Origin: Bigelowiella natans CCMP2755
Taxonomy: Eukaryota; Cercozoa; Chlorarachniophyceae
Length of the DNA stretch: 53,096 nucleotides
Direction of reading: 5' to 3'
NCBI GenBank assembly: GCA_000320545.1
Contig: ADNK01000505.1
Location: 42,501 to 95,596 of the forward strand
In this document: in pieces, positions 1 through 12,181 of the stretch
Layout of the letters: each line of letters starts with the position of its first letter
How positions within the stretch are numbered: position 1 is the first letter of the stretch
Translations under genes and position numbers: made by a program
Notes under the pieces: model-generated
Seen by the model: the letters and a program-made list of their open reading frames with translations, nothing else
Told to the model about the DNA's origin: nothing
Database searches by the model: none

Positions 1-2
1 AC

Positions 3-143
3 CTGTGCTAATAAGGTACTTGACCCTGTCACCAACCTAAGTTATTACATTACAATGATCATAGATAACAACAGACCACAAAATAAGATGTAAGAAGGCG
101 GCGGAGAAAACGAGGACGACATATTATTATGCTCCTTTCCTTG

Positions 144-181
<38 letters not shown>

Positions 182-549
182 CGATGGTGTATTATTTACT
201 ATGTGTGGTAGTAGTAGTAGTAGTAGTAGTAGTAGTTGTTATCTGGGTATTATGGTATGGCAGAAGAAGAGAGAGAAAACAATTCATTAATATACAATTG
301 ACATCACAAATTGATTGCGCTGCTGGCTGGTGGAAGATATGCTATTGTTTGTTTTCTCTGCACATATCTGGAAAAATGTGGACAATGTTGTCGTATTGTT
401 ACTAGGTATTATTTAATTATTCGAGTGATTAGCTGCTACCCTATTAGCCTTAGCATTCACAAGTTTCTTGATGTATTCTTCGCGGTGTAAACTCTCAATT
501 CTGTGTGCAGGTAGTAATAGTAATAGTAGTAGTAGTATAATTAATAACA

Positions 550-590
<41 letters not shown>

Positions 591-1711
591 TCTTACTTGC
601 TATACTGATATCTATCCTATGTGTGCAATTCTTATCGAAAACAGGACAACGATGATAACTGCAATAATAACAACAATGGTGTGAGAGATTATTTATTCCG
701 TGTTGGGAGTAGTAGTAGTAGTAGTAGTAGTAGTAGCAGCAGCAGTTTTAAGTTAGCCTCCTCACCGTTTCATACGCATATCACGTTCCAAATTGTCCTT
801 CACACCGAAAATAAGGTCTTGAAGCTGTAAATGGCGGATATCATAATAAACAACAAGAGGAAGGAGAAGAAGAAGAAATTGGATAATCATATTTTTAATA
901 ACAGTGATGATAGACAGATAGTAATACCTTTTCTCGCACAACCATAAGAACAAGATGACCAGGAAGGAGAACCTCGTGAGCGCTCAATGCATCAGCGTTT
1001 TCCGGTTTAATATCACCCTTAGCCAAGCTGTAAAGCTTCTTTATGATGAGCAGGAGAAGATGAAACTTTGACGTGTTTCTGTTCGAGTCTTTACTACTAA
1101 TATGGACAAAGAGCTGGTGGTCTGTAGTAGTAGCAGCAGCAGCATCAATCATCATCAGTAAATAGTAAATAGATGATGATGATGATGATGATGTGAAAAC
1201 CAACCGAGAAGGTGATGAGCGATTTGCTTATTTGTTGTTGATTGCGGAAGCTCTGAGAATATCGATCGAAACACCTACCAACAGTAAAAAAGAAGAAGAA
1301 GAAGCATTCCTCAAAAACAAGAAAGAAGACTAGAGAAGAACAGAGAGTAGTGCTATATATTGTTCATTACATCCCTCAATGTGATGATGATGATTGCTGA
1401 TGATGATGATGATGATTGCTGATGATGATGATGATGATGATGGTGTGTCGCTAATGCGGTGGCATCATCACCATCTTCATCATCATCATCATCATCATCA
1501 TTATCATTGTCATAAACATGCACTCATCACAGCCCCTATATCAATAGATGACTCCCCACAATCTTTTTGTTATGTAAAGAATAATACTACTACTAATAAT
1601 AATAATAATTTATTAGGGTTTATTCTTCTTCTTCCTCTTCTTCTTCTTCTTCTTCCTCTTACCGAGCCGAGATAAGAAAGCACATCGTCCCTAGTCTTGA
1701 ACCTTGCGGTG

Positions 1712-1754
<43 letters not shown>

Positions 1755-1867
1755 ATGAGGACATCAATACTATGCAGCACGCATACATGCAGCATCATAC
1801 ACGCAAGAAGTGGGGCGGTTACATTCAAGCAACCACCTATGCTGTCGTAGCATGCTTTCCACACCTA

Positions 1868-1901
<34 letters not shown>

Positions 1902-2551
1902 CGTAACGTAATATTAGTGAGAAACCATATCGTAGTAGTAGTAGTCGTAGTAGTAGTAGTAGTCGTAGTAGTAGTAGTAGTCGTAACGTAATATTAGTGA
2001 GAAACCATATCGTAGTCGTCAATATGACGATCATCGTCATCATTATCATCATCATCATCATTATCATCATCCTCTCTCCTCTTCTAACACCTACGTGATG
2101 ATATCCATTGATCATCTTGGCCTCCTGATGGTACTCCTCCTTCCTTTTCTCTATTACTACTACTACTACTACTCCCCTTTTCTCTTCCTGTTTTAGTTTT
2201 ATTTCCGACAATACCAAGATACACCTGATGGAGTTACATTCCAACCACAATGTTGTTTGTATTGTATTGTATTGTATTGTATGGAACAAATAGTATATAA
2301 CAACTGATAGGTTGCCTACCCTCCTATTATGGCCCTCCTCGTTGTTGTCCTCCCCCCCCCTTCAACTTCAAACTACTTCTCATGCTATACACTACCACAC
2401 TAATATGCATTTGCTGTAGCTGATCTTGCTTTTTTGTTTCAACAGCAGTAGCAGTAGCAGTAGTAGTAGCAGTAGGAGTACCTCTTTGGCCGTCGTCTCT
2501 CTCAGTGCAAATATCAGCATAGTAGCTGGGATGAAGAACTCCTGTATGATT

Positions 2552-2586
<35 letters not shown>

Positions 2587-3615
2587 AACAAAAGATAACA
2601 ACAAAAGAGATGGTGATGACGATGACCAACATGATGGGCAGTGAAAAGGAGGAAAATAGGAAGAAAAACAGTAAAAAGAACAACTACTGCAGCAGCTAGT
2701 AACTACTACAATCAGTCAGTAGCAGGTGATGATGACCACTTACTTGTCGCTTAATGATGAGACGTATCTTGCAAGATCCATTCTTCAGATAGTGAGCTGT
2801 GACTGTGTGTGATGTCTGGCCCTCTCTCTTTACACAACGCATCTGAATAACAACAATCAGAACATGATGATGATGATGGTGGTGATGGTGATGACGATGA
2901 TAGTAATATAATGAGATAGTACCTGTGTTGCGAAGTGTGAGAAATGAGGTCCACGATTTGTAAAGGAAGGCCGGATCAAACCAACGATGTGGTTTCTGTT
3001 ATCAACAAATCAATGTGTGTGTGTGTGTGTGTGTGTGCGTGTGTATTGTATAACACAGTACAGGAAGAAGATAACCTTAGGCTTCGACGCAAAAAATAAG
3101 AAATCTATTTATATGATAGCTCTGCTAATTAAGATTGGTCTTTAATCTGAAGATGTTCTGCTGTCGTCTGCTTGCATCGACTAGTATTAATCACATTGAT
3201 TTAGTAGTAGTAGCGTCATCATCTATTACCTTCGGGGCTGAATCAATAACCGCATAATCCTCTCTGCCCCATTCACAATGAAGTATCTTTGAACAACAAT
3301 CATAAAATAATAAGAATAATTATGATAATAATGATAAGGATCAAAATGAAGATGATCACTAGAGAAGAAGAGACCACAACAAGAAAGAGATGAGGAATGG
3401 AAGAAGAAGAAGAAGAAAGTATACAGCACAATCTTGATCATCATCACCATCATCATAATCTGATCATGTGTTGGATAGTACCCTCCCTGCTCTGTTGGCT
3501 CCTCGTGCACATAAGGCAGCATATCAGCTGAAAGTCCTTTCAGATGACATCGATTGGATCCAACCATAATCGGCATGTCGCCTAATTGGATTGTGTTGTG
3601 GTGGTGGTGGTTTAC

Positions 3616-3651
<36 letters not shown>

Positions 3652-5102
3652 TGTAAATACGACGTTAGAATGATGTCACAAGCGTGAGTATGTCTATGTT
3701 TTAAAAGGCATATCATCATCATCATCATCATCATCATCTGTTGTTGTTATTGTTGTTGTTGTTGTCTTTCTTTCTTTCTTTCTTGATGGGCACAACCTAA
3801 ACTGATTTGGAACTCATTCATCGCCCCTCCCGAGCCACACTGTAATAAATTCAATTCAATTCAATGATAGAGTTGTTCCACAGGAAAGAGGAGGAGTAGC
3901 AGTAGAAGGGAATAAGTAATATGTTACGCGACGACTAATTAACACGAAACAGCATCCTAATGCTGATCAGTATAAATGTATGTACACGAAACCACACTCT
4001 CAGAGCAATAGATACTCCATTTCGATTCTGTTGGCCGACATAGAAGAAAAGTGATAAATAATCATCACCTTGTACTCAATGATCGCTTTCATCGGTGCGG
4101 CATAGCTCATGAGCGACTGGCGACATCGAAACGGCATCATTTCGAGACCCTAAGAAGAAGGAAGATGGAGATGATGAATGAGGAGAAGAAAGGGGGCAGT
4201 AATGATAAGATGGAAGCCCTCATCCCTCCCTCCACTCTTTGTGTGTGTGTGTGTGTGTGGTAGGTAGCGGCTCTGCTCTACTTTGGCATCTAAAGGTTTT
4301 CCGACGGACCTGTGCGACAACACACAAACCAAATAGTAGCGAGAAAAAGAAGAGAATCAAGGAGAGAGACAAATAACAGCATGGGGCAGGTCCTCAATGA
4401 ACACTGCAGAAACATTGCATGTTGTGATGTGATGAATGACAACATACACGCTGCGGATGTTGAGATGGAGGCTGGGATGTACGCCTTTCTTAGCATCCAG
4501 GACCAATGGAGTTAGCTGTCAAAGGGGTTAGGTTCAACGAGAACAAGTTGTCTTAGTAGACAGCAGCAGCAGAACAACTTTGTTGCCAGCTTAGAAGAAG
4601 AAGAAGAAGAAGAAGAGAATATAGTAGCCATGGTATTAGAATGGAGAGGGGAAGGGGATATATTTGTACATTTTCTACTGTTTCCTGCAAAGCGTCGATG
4701 AAATAATCGAACGATCTCACATGAGGGGCGACAAGCTGTAAGTTATTATAAACGTATATATAAATCAAACAGATGACCAAGACGTATCAGTGCATCTTTT
4801 GATTAAAATTGTGGAGTAGGATCCCCATCCATTAAGATGATTTGCGGACACACACGAAACAGTAGTAAGTAAGTATTAAGATGCTTTGCAGACACACATT
4901 GAACAGTAGTTTGTAAGCAGTACAACAGGTGGATGGATGGATGCAGGCAACAACATGAATAATTAGGCCAGACACCAGCAAGCACTTCTTTGTTTACCTT
5001 TTGAAGCAACATGAATCGAAGAGCATTATCTTGATTGCCACGATCATCTGTACTTCTCCCGGGTGGTGACAATTCTTCTTTTTTCTCACCGGACCCATTC
5101 AT
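3..5102 (-). CDS. POLR1B: RNA polymerase I second-largest subunit (RPA2/POLR1B), N-terminal part, cut by window edge
   Basis: Second-largest catalytic subunit of Pol I, which makes rRNA in the nucleolus. Twenty exons join in continuous phase (468 codons plus 1 base): 5102-4998, 4735-4670, 4515-4448, 4309-4282, 4149-4069, 3839-3797, 3581-3482, 3286-3230, 2995-2923, 2842-2744, 2541-2482, 2224-2173, 2150-2091, 1864-1803, 1695-1663, 1274-1205, 1121-928, 824-766, 500-440, 36-3. Diagnostic stretches are MPIMVGSNRCHLKGL, GGYFIVNGAERIMRLL, IRPSFTNRGPHFSHFATQ, FFIPATMLIFALRET, KKLYSLAKGD and VKYLISTG, in the order known for eukaryotic RPA2 rather than RPB2. The start ATG at 5102 gives MNGSGEKKEE. The last donor GT lies exactly at bases 2-1, so the catalytic C-terminal half is outside. 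Exons 12-13 form a lineage-specific, less certain insert. Introns hold the (TAG)n, (CAT)n, (CA)n and (AT)n tracts of this region. Confidence 0.93.
1901..2014. repeat. 80-base spaced duplication in a POLR1B intron
   Basis: The segment TCGTAACGTAATATTAGTGA and what follows it (GAAACCATATCGTAG) occurs at 1901 and again at 1981, separated by (TAG)n/(TCG) triplets. Both copies lie in the intron between the exons 2150-2091 and 1864-1803. Confidence 0.85.
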
Positions 5103-5219
5103 TGGAATATATTTATTTCAAACTCTGCTGGTGATTAAAAGAAGGAAGAGCACATTCTTAGTCTAGCATTCGCCTATTTCCCAAATCAACATCCTGCCAT
5201 AGATTCTTGTGGTGTGTGT

Positions 5220-5257
<38 letters not shown>

Positions 5258-6104
5258 TGAATAAAAATTAGACGTGATCATCTTGGCGGGGGGTGTGTGA
5301 GTTGTCTGTCGGTTCTATCCACTAGTTTTTATCAGCTCCCTAGCATCACTACCACTAGCTTTACTACGTGTGCTACTACTAGAAGACGGTGGGATGGATG
5401 GACGGATGGATGGATGGAGAGCACTTCGGATGATGGTAAGGGTGACCTCCACCTGACCCAACTCTAACCACTTACCCCCACTTCGTCTACCTAAACTTTT
5501 AGTCTTTTATCATTAGATGTTTTATCGTATAAATACTTTCCTAATATTTTGTACCTGTACCTCATTTTATTTGTAAACCAAACATTGTACCTACACTAAT
5601 TTAGATGTTTCCTCGATAATAACTAGACAGATGATCAATATGGATTTCAAAGCCAACTCATCTCGGCGATATTACACAAAGATTTCTCCGGGAAAAAAAA
5701 GAATTCGTGAGCGAGTCGCAGTGCGAAAAATGCTAATTCTGAAGTCGAAATTGGAAGCAATCAAGAGAAAAATATCGTTCCTTGTGGAAGTGGCGGACAA
5801 GTGACGGGTAGTAACGGTCTCCAATAATTTCCAAAGGCTCTCTACAAAATCTCTCATTTCTCGTCGCCAACTTCTCGGACTGGTCCGTACTCCCCCTCCC
5901 CGCCCTTTCCCTTGCATTAATACGCAATTGAACCTGAAAGTGACGTGGAATTTTTTGATGTTTGAATGTTCAAATATCATCCTGTTTTGGTGAAAAAATT
6001 GAGAATCACAGTATAGGGAATACATGAATGAAGGAAAATTATTAAGAAAATTATCAAACTTCTTCTAAATTTAGGGGAGCAGGACCCCCAAGAACCAATT
6101 GACA
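5103..6104. promoter_or_regulatory. Divergent intergenic region between POLR1B and ABCE1
   Basis: About 1 kb between two start codons on opposite strands, so it must hold both promoters and both 5' leaders. The left part has a (GT)n tract (about 5209-5256) and GGAT tetramers (about 5390-5415). The right part (5600-6100) has no microsatellites and more CpG, with a poly-purine leader just before ABCE1. No TATA box can be assigned with confidence. Confidence 0.6.
5631..5804 (+). CDS. Possible small basic protein or upstream ORF, 57 codons
   Basis: An uninterrupted ATG-to-TGA frame (start ATG 5631, second ATG 5640) in the microsatellite-free half of the POLR1B/ABCE1 divergent gap. The product is Lys/Arg-rich (for example SPGKKRIRERVAVRKM). 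No family is recognised. It may be a conserved upstream ORF in the ABCE1 leader, a separate short gene, or chance; a 117-codon frame overlaps it on the other strand, so openness alone proves little. Confidence 0.25.
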   Translation: MINMDFKANSSRRYYTKISPGKKRIRERVAVRKMLILKSKLEAIKRKISFLVEVADK

Positions 6105-8129
6105 ATGGCGAAGAAGAAACATCAAAAAAAACAACAACAAGATGGTGGGGGATTAACACGAATTGTTATCGTAGACAAGGACCGATGTAAGCCTAAAAAG
6201 TGCCGCCAGGAATGTAAGCGCAATTGCCCTGTTGTGAAGACGGGGAACCTCTGCATTGAGGTGGAGCCTAAGTCCAAAATGGCGACTGTCTCTGAGGATC
6301 TTTGCGTTGGTTGTGGTATCTGCGTGCGGAAGTGTCCTTTTGAAGCACTTAAAATCGTTAACTTGCCAAAGAACCTCGAGAACGAGACGACTCATCGATA
6401 TGGGCCTAACGCTTTTAAGCTTCATAGACTTCCAACGCCGCGACCAGGACAGGTGCTCGGTTTGGTTGGTACGAATGGTATTGGAAAGTCGACAGCGCTA
6501 AAGATTCTTTCATCAAAAATGAAGCCGAACCTCGGACGTTTCCTTCAGCCTCCCGACTGGCAAGAGATTGTCAAGAACTACCGTGGGAGTGAGCTGCAAA
6601 ATTTCTTCACAAGGTTGCTTGAGGACGACATCAAAGCCATTGTCAAGCCACAGTACGTTGACCACATTCCCAGACGAATTAAAGGCACTGTGGGAGGTAT
6701 TCTGAAGAAACGTGACGATCGTGGTGTTGCCAAACGTTTGGCCAAGGAGTTGGATCTTATGCATATAGTAAAGCGCCCAATCGACAAGCTATCTGGAGGA
6801 GAACTCCAGCGGTTTGCTATTGGTGTAGTTGCGATCCAGAAGTACGACATTTATATGTTTGACGAGCCTTCCAGGTGACAAATGTGTACTACTACTACTA
6901 CTACTACTACTACTGCTACTACTAACAACAACAACTAGATCCTGATTCGTCTGATCTTCCTTCCTATTAGTTACCTTGATATCCGACAACGGCTGAATGC
7001 TGCTCTTGTGATTCGAGATGTTTGTAACAACACCAAGCGTTTCTGTATCGTCGTGGAACATGACCTCAGCGTTCTTGACTATCTCTCGGATTTCGTATGC
7101 TGCTTGTAAGTATCAAACACACCCACACGGAAGAAGGAAAAAAGAGAATCACAGCCTCTGCGTAAAACCTTCCTCCTTCCTTACTAACAATGATGATTCT
7201 GGTTATCCTTCCTTGCACAACAATAGGTATGGCAAGCCTGGTGCTTACGGCGTCGTGACGATGCCATTTAGTGTCAGGGAGGGAATTAACGTGTTCCTAG
7301 CTGGTTTTATTCCAACAGAGAATCTACGATTTCGCGACGACGAGCTCAATTTCAAGGTCTCAGAGGCTATTGATGATAGAGACGTAGGCAGTGAACATAA
7401 CGATTACAAGTACCCTAAGATGACAAAGACTTTAGGCGACTTCAAGCTACATGTGGAAGAGGGTGGTTTCTCTAAGTCAGAGATCATCGTTTTGCTGGGT
7501 CAAAATGGGTGTGGAAAGACGACTTTCATCCGCATGCTAGCAGGTCTTGTTCCACCCGATGACGACGCTAAGGAACTTCCTAAGCTGCACGTCAGCTATA
7601 AACCACAGAAGATAAGTCCAAAGTTTAAGGCATCTGTCCGAGTGTTGCTACACAAAAAGATTCCTGGATCTTACGTACATCCACAGTTCGTGTCAGACGT
7701 GATGCGGCCGTTGAACATGGACGACATCATGGATCGTCAAGTCAGAAACCTTTCCGGAGGCGAGCTGCAACGAGTTGCCCTGGCCCTTTCACTTGGTAAA
7801 CCGGCTGATATATACCTTCTCGATGAACCCTCCGCATATCTCGACTCCGAACAGCGTATCCTGGCTGCTAAGGTAATCAAACGGTACATTCTGCACTCAA
7901 AGAAAACAGCATTCATCGTGGAGCACGACTTCATCATGGCAACCTACCTGGCCGACAAAGTGGTGGTATATAGCGGTAAACCTGGTATTGAATGCACAGC
8001 CCACAAACCTGTATCACTTCTGGAGGGAATGAACGAGTTCCTCAAGTCTCTAGAGGTTGTAATAATTATATTAAGCAATATTCATTTATAAAATGTAAAT
8101 ATGTAGTACATGTAGGATTATCTAAATAG

Positions 8130-8165
<36 letters not shown>

Positions 8166-8430
8166 TATGTTACATCGCAATAGCCTTATGGATCACTAGT
8201 TTCCCCGCTCCTAACTAATATCCACGACTACTCTAATCCATCAGATTACCTTTCGACGAGACCCGACGAATCATAGGCCTCGCATCAATAAGAAGGGATC
8301 CGTCAAAGACTCGATGCAGAAGAAGTTGGGAGCATATTTCTATATGGATGATGATGATGATCCTGATGATAAAAACGTTCCTGCTGCTGCAGTACCCGAA
8401 CAGAAAAGCAAAAAGGGCGGCAAAAAATAA
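6105..8430 (+). CDS. ABCE1: ABCE1 / RLI1 ribosome-recycling ATPase
   Basis: Splits ribosomes after termination; a soluble cytosolic Fe-S ABC ATPase. Four exons (6105-6874, 6971-7105, 7227-8055, 8245-8430) join to 639 codons, near the family's ~600. Two 4Fe-4S clusters come first: the [11 protein letters not shown] series, then [19 protein letters not shown]1 has [20 protein letters not shown] and YMFDEPS with [15 protein letters not shown]2 has [41 protein letters not shown] and [13 protein letters not shown]. The hinge keeps [16 protein letters not shown]. The start is ATG 6105 (MAKKKHQKK); a TTG six bases upstream is not needed. The last exon adds an Asp-rich then Lys-rich tail (ends KKGGKK) longer than usual. 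Intron 1 carries (ACT)n, intron 3 (GT)n. Compared with its partner it has few introns. Confidence 0.98.
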
Positions 8431-9314
8431 TTTAGTACTCTACGAAAGCCGCTGTGCTGCTGCGCTCGCATAATCAAATAGCCTCTATCACACTGATGCA
8501 GAATGAGAGGCAGTTTTGGGGTTAGTCACCTGCCTGATTAAAACTATTCGCGATCGAATGCATCACTCTCTACCAATCCCTAGTCTAGCAATTTCAAACA
8601 AACTGGAGTTGTACTCAATTACATGTCCAATTACATGTCTAACAATAATATTCATTCCAATTCAGTTTATGATTTATGACAAATTGGTACTGAAAAACAC
8701 TACTTATATGTTTTCTCCCACAACTACACCTTCTTGACCTAGCTGATGAGGACTGGCGATTCGCTAGCTGCTCGATCTGCTGAGTTTATCATACAAGTCA
8801 TCACTGAGTTGAGATGCTGCCACGCATATGTGTGCGTGCTCATGCATCGCACAGCAATATACGCACGATCACACGGATACGTACACATTGAGCATTAAAT
8901 CCATTGAGCATTAAATCAGATGTTGTGTGTGCATGTGCAGCGTTGTAAGATCTATAGATCTAGAGATTACGATTAAGAACAAGAGCCATGCTAGCATGTT
9001 TTAATGACATTCTCATCGCTGGTATAACGGTAGTAAGTGCCGACGTGACACGATGCTACGACGCCTACGTACTTTGATGCTTGCACTTACAGAGCTATAG
9101 CTAGATAGCGCGGGCAAGCTATAGATAGAGATGAATTCGTAAGTGCTAGAGTGCTGATCCTGTGTACATACATGCTAGTATGGCTATTAGCTGTGCTAGC
9201 AGCGATCATGGAGCAATGTCTAGATGTGGTCGTGGCGGTATCATTATAGATCTGATAAGAAATGCTCAGTAGCAGCTAATAAAACCCTATCAGAACAAGT
9301 CATGCATTCTTCTT
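8431..9314. other. Convergent intergenic island 1 (ABCE1 / mucin-like gene)
   Basis: Gap between two converging 3' ends. The first 300 bases look like ABCE1 3' UTR. From about 8740 the sequence becomes microsatellite-free and rich in GCTAGC, CATG, TGCATG-type and AGATCT/CTATAG-type palindromes, including CATGCTAGCATG at 8987-8998. No coding or RNA gene is visible. Confidence 0.6.
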
Positions 9315-12134
9315 TCATAGTTTCAGCTTCCTCTCGGTCCTATCATTTACGTCCTCGTTGACAACGTGCCGTTGTACACTGACTAGACCCCTGGACCTTG
9401 TAGGTGTTTGGCCACCTTTTCCTCCTCCTCCTCCACTTCTTGCATCTGCCATGATCTCCTTCCGGACGACTCTGAGGACGGCGGCGTGTTGCTTCCGGAG
9501 CTTCTGTTCAAGTCCACTTACACTCTCTCGCATAGCAGCATGAAACTCCTGTTTGACTTTCTCAATGGCCTCATGATGATCATCCAAGGCAATCCCTGAA
9601 ATAATAAGAAGATAATGTGGTTTTGACCATTTTGGGATATATATCAGCAAGCAATGGGCGTTTAGTGTTGTGCATGTATCTATGAGAGAAGCCACTTGAC
9701 AGGTGATTGTTGCATGTATACGTCGTTAATGTGTGCTGTGTGAATCATGATCGGAATAATGGGGGGAGGGGAGGGAAATCACAAAGTACCATGACTGTTC
9801 CTGAATGATCATCCGTTGTTGTAGTAGTTATTCATGAATCAAAACATAACGTCAAGCAAGAAAATTGCTCGCATGTAATACCAACCAACATTAACCACAT
9901 GATCATCAACTGTAAAAATCAACGGTAGTAGGGCAGCAAGAGATGTCTTTCGATTTAGATGTTATGTTTTAAAAATGCATGAATGCTAAAGCTATCTTGT
10001 CTTTATGTTGTTGAGTTGATGGGGGTGGGTGCTGTTACCGTAAATAGGCATCATCGTCAATATTCCGCAATTCCTCTGATTCGTCGCTTTTATGATCATT
10101 GTCAACTCCAACAATGTTTGGCAAAGATGATGATGCCTGCAATCTCAGAAAAGATGTTGGTGATTGATTTCTTCTTCCAGTATTATTATTTACCATCTCT
10201 ACAGCGGTGTTGGGGTTCGCCGCCGCACTGGAAAAATGGTTGTTGTTGTTGTTGTTGCGGTGGCTATGGGGAGAACGACGAGCTTTGATCTTGTAATTTA
10301 TTGGTCTAGTGTTGCTGCTGGTGCTTATTCTACTACTATTACTACTACCACCGCCGCCGCCATTACAATTTAGTTTGGTAAGGCTTGTAGTAGTACTAGT
10401 CACCAGCATTGGGTTACTTTGATGAAATTGTGCATCCTCATCATTTCTTACATAGTATACTTCATTTTCAGCTATGTAACCCTTGCGCTGCTGCTGCTGC
10501 AGCATATTTTTTGCCTCCCCCTAATTTGTCGATGATAGCCAAATCAATAATATGGGATGGGTGTTGAAAGCATTTTTGTTGCTTGCCTATTGCCATATAT
10601 TAGACTAGGATATACAAATCATAGTTTTAATAAAACGCGTTATTACCTGTACTTCTCCTCGAATCATCTCCGTATCATCGTGGGCAATCACAGATAGACG
10701 TATGCTATTGTTGTTTTTCTTTGGAGTTAAAAAGGTTGCCGCCTTTTTTTGTGTGTGCTGCTGGTAGTACCCAGTAGGATGATACTCATCATTATCATCA
10801 TCATTATCATAATCTCTCATGTAGTATTTGGCGGCTGCTGCGCCTGATGATTTCTTAGGAGAATTAGCAGTTGAAGCAGTGCGCGACACTGCTTCTAACT
10901 CCAAATGCCTTTTGATTCCAAGGTAGCAAAAGGTTCCCACAATGAGCACGCAGACAACAGTCACAACAACTATACCATACCAAGGGAATGCTTCATCTCC
11001 CTTTTCTGATTCTTGTGTTGCCGTTGAAGGGGAAGAGCCGCCACTAGAATCCACTGAAGCAACTGTGGCAATAACACTTGGATTGCCATAGGTAGAAACA
11101 ACCGACGCTCCAATATATGCCGTTGGATTGTTCATCAAATTGTTTCGAATGGAGAGCGCATCTCCAGCAAGTTGCCGTACTCTAAATTCCAATATAACAC
11201 TACCACAGCTTGCCAGTAATGTCTACCAAAACATGTTAAATGGATAGTGAGACTTGTTCGTAATTATATGTTAAAAGGTGAATGTTACAATGAATGAGGA
11301 GCTATCTAGGAGTAGTTGCTAAAAGTATACAAAATGAGGTGTAGCTGAATCAATGAGGAGGTTGATAAGAGATTGCATTTCATCTCTCTTCCTTCCCTGT
11401 CGTGTATCAAAGGGATTTTCTGGATTATTACCAAAGAGTCTGAATCGAGAATATTTAAGGTGCGAACCAGATGCGTCTTGACCTCTAGGAGAATAGTTTC
11501 CCGTAATGAGCAATCTGCTAGTGCAAATGTTAGGGTTCCTTCCAGTATTTGACTTGAAGTTGGCACACTGGTACCTATTATTATTATCATTATTTTACGT
11601 GGTGGTAGCTTGCGTTAGTGCGCTTTTAGCACTACTACTACTACTACTACTACTACTACGTGTCTGCTGCTGCTGCTGCTGCTGCTCTGTGATGGACTAC
11701 GACATTATATGATGATGTATCGTAAATAGGTTGCACTAAATAATGATAATCAAATCAAGCTGTGGATCGTCGGGAAGTATCAATTGAAAAAGTATGTTTC
11801 CGGCAGCAACTCGTCGTCTATTGGACTCTGTACTTTGCCAATGATCATCATCATAGTAATATTCAAGTAGTAGTAGTACTTGTGTATTAGTACTGCTTAC
11901 TAGGAGCTGTAGAAGTTGGAGAACAAGTAGAGGGTAAGCTGCTTGGAGATTGTGAGACAGGTGTCATCGTATGTGGTGTCATCGTTGAAGGCATGTACGA
12001 TGTGGGAGAAATAGTTGGACATTGTGAAGGCGATTTACTTCCTGTGTAGATAGGAGCCGAACAACTGCAACTCAATTTCGGTTACAAAAGTCTACTACAT
12101 ATCAGATTCTAATTTAGCATAATATTAATTTTTT

Positions 12135-12181
<47 letters not shown>

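Noticed and set aside
5672-6025. 117-codon minus frame in the POLR1B/ABCE1 gap
   Set aside because: No family likeness, no splice logic, overlaps an equally open plus frame; a low stop density region is enough to explain it.
6099-6104. Upstream TTG start for ABCE1, and a similar TTG at 27021
   Set aside because: Nuclear genes start at ATG; ATG 6105 gives the family's MAKKK-type start and ATG 27051 precedes the membrane helix.
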